Source of the DNA: Pseudoxanthomonas composti
Lineage (GTDB): Bacteria; Pseudomonadota; Gammaproteobacteria; Xanthomonadales; Xanthomonadaceae
Direction: 5' to 3'
NCBI RefSeq assembly: GCF_004122095.1
Contig: NZ_SAWZ01000005.1
Coordinates: forward strand, 310,001-374,000
DNA: 64,000 nt
Positions 56,153-64,000 of the stretch are shown here, piece after piece (position 1 is the first letter of the stretch; every line of letters starts with the position of its first letter). Both the position numbers and the translations under genes were made by a program. The notes under the pieces were generated by a model, which was given only the letters and a program-made list of their open reading frames with translations, was not told where the DNA came from and did not search any database.

Positions 56153-57139
56153 TCAGCCCAGCAGGTGGGCAACGCCGCCGCGCTCTTCTTCCAGCTCGGC
56201 CAGGGTCTTGTCGATGGCCTTCTGGCTGAACTCGTCGATCGGCAGGTCCTTGATGATGGTGTACTTGCCGTTCTCGGTGGTGACCGGGAAGCCGAAGATC
56301 ACGCCTTCCGGAATGCCGTAGGAACCGTCGGACGGAATGCCCATCGTGGTCCACTTGCCGTTGGTGCCCAGCACCCAGTCGTGGATGTGGTCGATGGCGG
56401 CATTGGCGGCCGAAGCGGCCGAGGACAGGCCACGGGCCTCGATGATCGCCGCGCCGCGCTTGCCGACCTTGGGGATGAAGTCGTTGGCGTTCCAGTCGGC
56501 GTCGTTGATCTTGTCCTTCAGCGAGGCGCCGCCCACGGTGGCGAAGCGGTAGTCCGGGTACATGGTCGGGCTGTGGTTGCCCCACACCACGAACTTCTCG
56601 ATCTCGCCCACGGCCACGCCGGCCTTGGTCGACAGCTGGCTGAGCGCGCGGTTGTGGTCCAGGCGCAGCATGGCGGTGAAGTTCTTCGGGTCCAGGTCAG
56701 GTGCGGACTTCATGGCGATGTAGGCGTTGGTATTGGCCGGGTTGCCGACCACCAGCACCTTCACATCGCGCGAGGCGACCTTGTTCAGGGCCTTGCCCTG
56801 CACGGTGAAGATCTCGGCGTTCTTCAGCAGCAGGTCCTTGCGCTCCATGCCCGGGCCGCGCGGCATGGCGCCGACCAGCAGGGCGATATCGGCGTCCTTG
56901 AAGGCCACTTCCGGATCGTCGGTGGCCACGGTGCCGGCCAGCAGCGGGAAGGCGCAATCTTCCAGCTCCATGATCACGCCCTTCAGCGCGGCCTGGGCCT
57001 TCTCGATCGGCAGCTCCAGCAGCTGCAGGATGACCGGCTGGTCCTTGCCCAGCATTTCGCCGGAGGCGATGCGGAACAGCAGGGCATAGCCGATCTGGCC
57101 GGCAGCACCGGTGACGGCAACACGGACGGGTTGTTTCAT
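56153..57139 (-). CDS. mdh: Malate dehydrogenase
   Basis: A 328-residue NAD-dependent enzyme of the TCA cycle. The nucleotide motif is [21 protein letters not shown]; substrate arginines lie in [15 protein letters not shown] and [12 protein letters not shown], and the catalytic His in [16 protein letters not shown]. This is the group found in xanthomonads and many beta-proteobacteria, not the E. coli type. The ATG at 57139 gives [11 protein letters not shown]. It is a single-gene unit with a terminator. Confidence 0.97.
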   Translation of the reverse strand: MKQPVRVAVTGAAGQIGYALLFRIASGEMLGKDQPVILQLLELPIEKAQAALKGVIMELEDCAFPLLAGTVATDDPEVAFKDADIALLVGAMPRGPGMERKDLLLKNAEIFTVQGKALNKVASRDVKVLVVGNPANTNAYIAMKSAPDLDPKNFTAMLRLDHNRALSQLSTKAGVAVGEIEKFVVWGNHSPTMYPDYRFATVGGASLKDKINDADWNANDFIPKVGKRGAAIIEARGLSSAASAANAAIDHIHDWVLGTNGKWTTMGIPSDGSYGIPEGVIFGFPVTTENGKYTIIKDLPIDEFSQKAIDKTLAELEEERGGVAHLLG

Positions 57140-57510
57140 GGTGTGGATTCCTCGTGCATCGGGCGGCGGGCCTGATGCCCGCCTCAAGGGAAAGGCGCTA
57201 GGCGCGCCAGGCGGATGGAGGGCTCACGGGGCACGCTGTCGCCACCTCGCACGCCTGCAGCGGATGAACCGGCGCGCTGGACATGGACAACGGACTCCTG
57301 AAGGCGCCGCCGTGATTGTGCGGCGCGGAATTTTAGCATGCGGGCCGTTTTCGACGGCTTTCGACCAAATGCCTACAGACGGCCCGGCAGGCATCGGCGC
57401 AGGCCGCTGGCAGTGCCTGATGCCGCGCCGGCCCGCAACACCCGCGACAGTCCGCCGCGGGTGCCGCGCAGCTGCGCCCGGCAAGGCGCAGAGCATCGCT
57501 GACGGGTGCG
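57140..57510. other. Intergenic region between mdh and ppiB
   Basis: A 371-base gap upstream of mdh. It contains a GCGCCG/CGGCGC hairpin near 57303-57325 followed by GGAATTTT. I see no supported gene. Confidence 0.5.
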
Positions 57511-58005
57511 TCAGGCGGCCAGGTGCTTGTTCCACTCGGCCACGCGCTCGGCCTGGGCCGACAGCACGGCCTCGGCGTCGCCGTCGATCTTGACCGAATC
57601 GATGGTGTCGCCCTGCTTGACCGCATCGACCACGTCCAGGCCCGAGATCACCTTGCCGAACACGGTGTGCTTGCCGTCCAGCCACGGGGTGGCCACGTGG
57701 GTGATGAAGAACTGGCTGCCGTTGGTGTTCGGGCCGGCGTTGGCCATGGAAAGCACACCGCGGTCATGGGCCAGGCCATTGCGGGTCTCGTCCTCGAAGC
57801 GGTAACCCGGGCCACCGGTGCCGGTGCCGTTCGGGCAACCGCCCTGGATCATGAAATCCGGGATCACGCGGTGGAAGTTCAGGCCGTCATAGAAGCCGTG
57901 CTTGGCCAGGTTGACGAAATTGGCCACGGTCAGCGGGGCCTTTTCCGGGGCCAGCTCGATGACGATGGTGCCGCGGGAGGTGTTGAAGGTCGCGGTGAGG
58001 GACAT
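57511..58005 (-). CDS. ppiB: Peptidyl-prolyl cis-trans isomerase (cyclophilin B type)
   Basis: A 164-residue cytoplasmic cyclophilin that speeds proline isomerisation in folding proteins. Core signatures: [19 protein letters not shown] with the catalytic Arg, then [25 protein letters not shown]. No signal peptide. The ATG at 58005 ([12 protein letters not shown]) is preferred over one two codons earlier. It diverges from typA. Confidence 0.95.
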   Translation of the reverse strand: MSLTATFNTSRGTIVIELAPEKAPLTVANFVNLAKHGFYDGLNFHRVIPDFMIQGGCPNGTGTGGPGYRFEDETRNGLAHDRGVLSMANAGPNTNGSQFFITHVATPWLDGKHTVFGKVISGLDVVDAVKQGDTIDSVKIDGDAEAVLSAQAERVAEWNKHLAA

Positions 58006-58065
58006 ATGCACTCCACTTTGTGAAAATAGCGTTCAGGAACCACCCGTTGGGCGGGCGCAGCCGGC

Positions 58066-58071
58066 TATAAT
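58066..58071 (+). promoter_or_regulatory. -10 promoter element of typA
   Basis: A perfect TATAAT in GC-rich sequence, 50 bases before the typA ATG. The -35 region is not clear (GTTGGG about 14-19 bases before it). Confidence 0.6.
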
Positions 58072-58121
58072 AGCGCCCTTCCCTCCCTAGCCCTGCGCGC
58101 ATTCGGCGCGCCCGCCGCCGC

Positions 58122-59951
<1,830 letters not shown>

Positions 59952-59972
59952 GGCGCCCGGGCCGCAAAAGCG

Positions 59973-60008
59973 CGCCGCGCCTGCCTGCTGGCAGGCGCGG
60001 CGTTCGTT
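59973..60008 (+). terminator. Terminator of typA
   Basis: 13-pair stem CGCCGCGCCTGCC/GGCAGGCGCGGCG with loop TGCT, followed by TTCGTT, 21 bases after the stop. Confidence 0.88.
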
Positions 60009-60047
60009 TGAGCTGCCATCATCCGGCAGGCGTATCCTTCCGACCCC

Positions 60048-60524
60048 ATGCACGACACCCAGCGCCCCTACGACCCGGATCCCCGCACGCATCCGGGCCT
60101 GCATGCGCTGGCCGTGTTTGAACTGGTCAAGGGCGTCCTGGCCCTGCTGGCCGCGGCCAGCCTGGAAGTGATGGGCCCCAACCCCATCCGCCGCTTCATC
60201 GACGATCTCATCGTCCGCTTCAATCTGGATCCGGACCGCGGCGCCCTGCCCTCGCTGCTCAAGCTGATCAATCCGCAGGCGGTCCACCTGGCCGTGGCCA
60301 TCGTCGGCTTCTATGCCGTCTGGCGCCTGGTCGAAGCCTGGGGACTGTGGCGGGCCAAGGCCTGGGCGTCCTGGCTGGGCTGTGTCGGCACCGCAGCGTA
60401 TCTGCCGCTGGACCTCTACGCCCTGTACCAGCATCACGGCTGGCATACCTGGGCGGTGCTGCTGATCAACCTGCTGGTGGTTTGGGTGCTGGCGCGCGAC
60501 CTGCTGCGGCGCCGACGCGGCTGA
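60048..60524 (+). CDS. DUF2127 membrane protein
   Basis: A 158-residue protein with about four hydrophobic helices (ALAVFELVKGVLALLAAASLE, HLAVAIVGFYAVWRLVEAWGLW, WLGCVGTAAYLPLDLYALY, AVLLINLLVVWVLARDLL). This is the DUF2127 family, function unknown. It lies between typA and a lipoprotein amidase gene on the same strand. Confidence 0.85.
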   Translation: MHDTQRPYDPDPRTHPGLHALAVFELVKGVLALLAAASLEVMGPNPIRRFIDDLIVRFNLDPDRGALPSLLKLINPQAVHLAVAIVGFYAVWRLVEAWGLWRAKAWASWLGCVGTAAYLPLDLYALYQHHGWHTWAVLLINLLVVWVLARDLLRRRRG

Positions 60525-60590
60525 GCCGCCTGGCGCGACTTGCACCTGTCACCGGGCCTGCGTAGCCTCGCCCGTGGGGACCTGATAGGG

Positions 60591-62198
60591 ATGAACATGA
60601 TGCTTCGCCCGCTGCTGCTGACCGTGGCGCTGGCCGGCTGCCAGAGCAACGCGCCGTCGGACCAGCCACCGGCGGCGACCGATTTCCGCTACGCCGAACA
60701 GGACATCGCCAGCCTGCAGCAGCGCATGCAGGCCGGGGAGCTGGACAGCCGCACGCTCACCCAGGCCTATCTCGAGCGCATCGCCCAGGTCGACCAGGCC
60801 GGGCCGATGCTGCGCGCGGTGATCGAGGTCAATCCCGATGCCATCAAGGAAGCCAGCCTGCGCGACAGCGAGCGCAAGAACGGCCTGCCGCGCGGCCCGC
60901 TGCATGGCATCCCGATCCTGCTGAAGGACAACATCGACGCGGTGCCCATGGTCAACTCGGCCGGCTCGCTGGCGCTGAAGGATTTCCGCCCGGCGCAGGA
61001 CGCCTTCCTGGTCAAGCGCCTGCGGCAGGCCGGCGCGGTGATCCTGGGCAAGACCAATCTGTCCGAGTGGGCCAACTTCCGTTCCACCCACTCCAGCTCC
61101 GGCTGGAGCGCGCGCGGTGGGCAGACGCGCAACCCCTACGTGCTGGACCGCAACCCCTGCGGCTCCAGCTCGGGCAGCGCGGTGGCGACCTCGGCCAACC
61201 TGGCGGCCGCTTCGATCGGCACCGAGACCGATGGCAGCATTGTCTGCCCGGCCGCGGTCAACGGCGTGGTCGGGCTCAAGCCCACGGTCGGCCTGGTCAG
61301 CCGCGACGGCATCATCCCCATTTCCCACAGCCAGGACACTGCCGGGCCGATCACGCGCAGCGTGGCCGATGCGGCCGCGCTGCTGCAGGTGATCGCCGGC
61401 CGCGACAGTGCCGACCCGGCCACCGGCCTGGCCACCTGGAACGCGCCGCTGGACTACACCGCCCACCTGCGCGCCGACGGTTTGAAGGGCGCGCGCATCG
61501 GTCTGCTGCGCAAGCACCTGGACATGCATCCGGACGTGGCCACCGCCATGGAGCGCGCCGCCGCCCAGCTGCGCGAGGCCGGCGCGGTGGTGGTCGATGC
61601 GCAGATCCCCACCGATGGTCAGTGGGACGAGGACGAGAACCTGCTGCTGAAGTACGAGTTCAAGGCCGATCTGGAGCGCTATCTGGCCGAACACGACGCG
61701 CCGCTGACCACGCTTGCGCAGCTGATCGGCTTCAACCAGCAGTTCCGCGACCGTGAGATGCCGTTCTTCGGCCAGGAGCTGTTCGAGCAATCGGCGGCCC
61801 TGGGCGGCCTCAACACGCCCGAATACATCAGCGCACGCACCCGCGCGCGACGCCTGGCCGGCCCGGAAGGCATCGACGCCGCGCTGAAGGCGCAGCGCCT
61901 GGATGCGCTGATCGCCCCCACTACCGGACCGGCATGGAAGACCGACCACGTCCATGGCGATGACTTCCCGGGCGCAGGCTATGGCGTGGCCGCCGTTGCC
62001 GGCTACCCCAGCCTGAGCGTGCCGATCGGCGCCAGCGACGGATTGCCCCTGGGCATGGTCTTCATCGGCAAGGCCTGGAGCGAGTCGCGCCTGATCGAGC
62101 TGGCCTACGCCTACGAACAGCGCACCCGCGCCCGGCGCCCGCCGCAGTACCTGCCTGGCGCGCCGACAGCCGCGCCGAAGGGCGAGCGCAAGCGCTGA
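60591..62198 (+). CDS. Amidase-signature-family hydrolase, lipoprotein
   Basis: A 535-residue amidase with an N-terminal signal and lipobox (LTVALAGCQ), so it acts outside the cytoplasm. The Ser-cisSer-Lys triad is visible: Lys in [13 protein letters not shown], Ser in [17 protein letters not shown], and [19 protein letters not shown]. This is the AS family, which includes GatA, fatty acid amide hydrolases and others; the substrate is not evident. The ATG at 60591 starts the signal peptide. Confidence 0.9.
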   Translation: MNMMLRPLLLTVALAGCQSNAPSDQPPAATDFRYAEQDIASLQQRMQAGELDSRTLTQAYLERIAQVDQAGPMLRAVIEVNPDAIKEASLRDSERKNGLPRGPLHGIPILLKDNIDAVPMVNSAGSLALKDFRPAQDAFLVKRLRQAGAVILGKTNLSEWANFRSTHSSSGWSARGGQTRNPYVLDRNPCGSSSGSAVATSANLAAASIGTETDGSIVCPAAVNGVVGLKPTVGLVSRDGIIPISHSQDTAGPITRSVADAAALLQVIAGRDSADPATGLATWNAPLDYTAHLRADGLKGARIGLLRKHLDMHPDVATAMERAAAQLREAGAVVVDAQIPTDGQWDEDENLLLKYEFKADLERYLAEHDAPLTTLAQLIGFNQQFRDREMPFFGQELFEQSAALGGLNTPEYISARTRARRLAGPEGIDAALKAQRLDALIAPTTGPAWKTDHVHGDDFPGAGYGVAAVAGYPSLSVPIGASDGLPLGMVFIGKAWSESRLIELAYAYEQRTRARRPPQYLPGAPTAAPKGERKR

Positions 62199-62330
62199 GC
62201 GTCCCTAGCAGCGGCGGCCGCCCTGATACGTGCCTGCCTTGAGAGAACAGAGCAAGGCCGACATCAGCTGGAAACCGGAAAGAGGAACATTGTCCAGAAA
62301 AGCGTGGTGGCAACGCTCGTTGAAATCCCC

Positions 62331-62400
62331 GTGGGAGCGGCTCTAGGTGGCCGTGGGCCATCAGCCACGAAGGGGCCTTCCCGGCGAAGCTGCTCACACA
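62331..62400. repeat. Degenerate REP-like palindrome
   Basis: Begins GTGGGAGCGGCT, then has GTGGGCCATCAGCCAC and GGCGAAGCTGCTCACAC. Arms pair only in part, so it looks like a decayed relative of the REP pairs at 24626 and 40111. Confidence 0.6.
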
Positions 62401-62463
62401 GCGCACTCCTCGTGTGCTTGCGAGCACTCAGCGCTCAGCCAAGATGAGGTTTGTAGATGGCGC

Positions 62464-63612
62464 CTACCGCGCTGCGTCGTCCGGCACCACCGGCGGTGGC
62501 CCATCCTCGGCGCCGGGCGACTGGGTATCGGCCATGCTCGGCAGGATCCGCGGACCGCGCGGCGTGTCGGCCGGGTCGGAAGACAGCTCGGCGCGCGTGC
62601 GCGGCAGCGCGTGCGGGTACTTGCGCGCCAGGAAATCGATCATGCGCTCGCGCACCACGCAGCGTAGGTCGAAAGCATCGCCGGAGTTGCGCGCACTGAC
62701 CAGCAGGCGCACCTGCATCGTGGTCTGGTCGGTCTCGGTGACCTGCGCGATGCACACCCGCCCATCCCAGCGCGGATCGCTCTTGCAGATGCTTTCCAGC
62801 TCGCTGCGCACCGCCGCCATCGGCGTGGTGTAGTCCAGCCACAGGAACGCAGTGCCCAGCATGTCGGCACTGCGCCGGGTCCAGTTCTGGAACGGATTCT
62901 CGATGAACCAGGTCAAGGGCACCACCATGCGCCGTTCGTCCCAGATGTGTACGACCACGAAGGAACTGGTGATCTCTTCCACCCGCCCCCACTCGCCCTC
63001 GACGATCACCACATCATCCAGCCGGATCGGCTGCGACAGCGCAATCTGCAGGCCCGCGATGAGATTGCCGAACACCGGCTTGGCGGCAATGCCGGCGACC
63101 AATCCCAGGATGCCCGCCGAGGCCAGCAGCGTCTTGCCGAGCTGACGCACCTCGTCGAACTGCAGCAGCACCACCGAGGCGCCCAGCAGGATCACCAGCC
63201 CCGAGGCGACGCGCCCCAGGACCCGCGCCTGGGTATGGATCTGGCGTGCAGCCAGGTTGTCGGCCACATCGATGCGGTGATCGCGCAGGATCGCCGCGAC
63301 GATGCCGCTGACCACGCGCACGCCCAGCCAGGTTACGCAGCCGACGATGCCCACATGCAGGGCCAGCTTCACCAGCGCCAACTGCGTGTCCTTCAGCGGC
63401 GTGGCTTCCAGGCCGGCCCGCAGGAACACCAGCGGCAGCAGGAAGGCCAGCGGCAGGCTGAGAATGCGGGTGATGCGCGCGCGTCGGTAATCCTTGCCGC
63501 GCGAGCGATGTGCCAGCCAGGCGAACAGGGCCCAGGCCAGCAGGCCGGTCAAAGCCGAAATGCCCAGCGGAACCGCGTAGGGGCTGATCTCGTTCCAGTG
63601 CAGGTCGTTCAT
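62464..63612 (-). CDS. MscS-family mechanosensitive ion channel
   Basis: A 382-residue channel. Five hydrophobic helices precede the pore helix, which has the Gly/Ala pattern LGKTLLASAGILGLVAGIAAKPVFGNLIAGLQIALSQPI typical of MscS TM3. The cytoplasmic beta domain (VVIVEGEWGRVEEITSSFVVVHIWDERRMVVPLTWF) and the C-terminal domain follow. A Pro/Asp-rich tail (PSMADTQSPGAEDGPPPVVPDDAAR) is unusual. Opens under membrane tension to release solutes. Confidence 0.93.
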   Translation of the reverse strand: MNDLHWNEISPYAVPLGISALTGLLAWALFAWLAHRSRGKDYRRARITRILSLPLAFLLPLVFLRAGLEATPLKDTQLALVKLALHVGIVGCVTWLGVRVVSGIVAAILRDHRIDVADNLAARQIHTQARVLGRVASGLVILLGASVVLLQFDEVRQLGKTLLASAGILGLVAGIAAKPVFGNLIAGLQIALSQPIRLDDVVIVEGEWGRVEEITSSFVVVHIWDERRMVVPLTWFIENPFQNWTRRSADMLGTAFLWLDYTTPMAAVRSELESICKSDPRWDGRVCIAQVTETDQTTMQVRLLVSARNSGDAFDLRCVVRERMIDFLARKYPHALPRTRAELSSDPADTPRGPRILPSMADTQSPGAEDGPPPVVPDDAAR

Positions 63613-63731
63613 CGACGTCCGAAACTGCCAAACCCCGTGTTCAGATCATGTCGGCAGGCGCCCGGGCCGGCCAGCCGGCGCGGCTGTGACCGAAGCAATC
63701 AGAGCGGGAGCGAAAACCGACACCTCAGCCC

Positions 63732-63762
63732 TTCCTCACTCCTCACTCCTCCCCACCCACTC
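63732..63762. repeat. Single-arm heptamer repeat, class GAGGAGT
   Basis: TTCCTCACTCCTCACTCCTC from 63732, read on the minus strand, is the same GAGGAGT array as at 32023-32201. No complementary arm is visible in the adjacent 130 bases. Confidence 0.7.
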
Positions 63763-64000
63763 CTGGCCTCAAGCCCCCAGACTGCCGCTGCTTACGCACG
63801 ATCAGCATCGCGATCTCCAGCGACTGCTCGTAGTTCAGGCGCGGGTCGACGCTGGAACGATAGGCGCGCTCCAGATCGACATCGGTCAACTCGCGGGCGC
63901 CACCGGTGCACTCGGTGACATCCTCGCCGGTCAGCTCCAGGTGCACCCCGCCCAACCGGGTGCCGGCCGCTGCATGCAGGTCGAAGGACTGCTCCACCTC
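63743..64000 (-). CDS. Class II DAHP synthase, C-terminal end only
   Basis: The last 85 codons of an ORF that runs off the right edge. GGVHLELTGEDVTECTGGARE and YRSSVDPRLNYEQSLEIAMLI are the C-terminal signature of class II 3-deoxy-7-phosphoheptulonate synthase, first enzyme of aromatic amino acid synthesis. After the normal end the frame continues RKQRQSGGLRPGVGGEE and stops inside heptamer repeat sequence, so the last six residues are repeat-encoded. Confidence 0.88.
   Translation of the reverse strand, partial: EVEQSFDLHAAAGTRLGGVHLELTGEDVTECTGGARELTDVDLERAYRSSVDPRLNYEQSLEIAMLIVRKQRQSGGLRPGVGGEE

Overview
The window is a high-GC chromosomal segment with dense, mostly housekeeping gene content. 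It most resembles the gamma-proteobacterial family Xanthomonadaceae (a Pseudoxanthomonas, Stenotrophomonas or Xanthomonas relative). Support includes NPP-type phosphodiesterase, DUF455 and OmpA/TSP3 proteins of xanthomonad type, several TonB-dependent receptors, the folC-SPOR-cvpA-purF order, a propionate (prp) locus with a helix-turn-helix/citrate-synthase fusion, and REP palindromes. The assignment is by eye from protein content, not from a search. I see no phage, plasmid, insertion sequence, CRISPR array, rRNA or tRNA.

Layout. 1-11.5 kb: deaD (cut by the window edge), a ubiquinone-type monooxygenase, small secreted and RNA-binding proteins, an NPP lipoprotein, a DNA alkylation repair pair (AdaA-AlkA fusion plus ogt), a CPBP protease, a CLC chloride transporter, then a gene-free 0.94 kb holding two copies of a structured repeat, and a ribosomal THX-like protein. 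11.7-23.5 kb: metal acquisition. A MerC-like protein and a His-rich ZnuD-type receptor diverge around a candidate Zur box. A His-poor paralogue follows, then a MarR-MFS pair, gltX-zur and a Fur-box-controlled siderophore receptor. 23.7-31 kb: lpxH, a DUF455 protein and the folC-SPOR-cvpA-purF operon. 31-39 kb: tdh-kbl threonine catabolism, HNH nuclease, pseudouridine synthase, OmpA and FadH. 39-49.5 kb: SleB-like hydrolase, GST, GH3 glycosidase and the methylcitrate cycle genes prpB, prpC and prpE with a regulator. 49.6-55.9 kb: a divergent six-gene envelope/polyamine cluster (DUF350, SPFH-SHOCT, DUF4178 and a tiny membrane protein one way; a membrane-fused spermidine-synthase-like protein and a Tat-signal FAD oxidoreductase the other way). 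56-64 kb: mdh, ppiB, typA, DUF2127, amidase, an MscS channel and the 3' end of a class II DAHP synthase gene.

The most unusual material is non-coding. Two direct copies of a roughly 300-base element at 10537-11256 preserve the same stems while the paired bases have changed together. Two classes of 7-base tandem repeats arranged as long palindromes sit tightly against gene ends, and in two cases they encode the last residues of a protein. The most interesting protein-coding block is the 49.6-55.9 kb cluster, whose function cannot be read from sequence alone.
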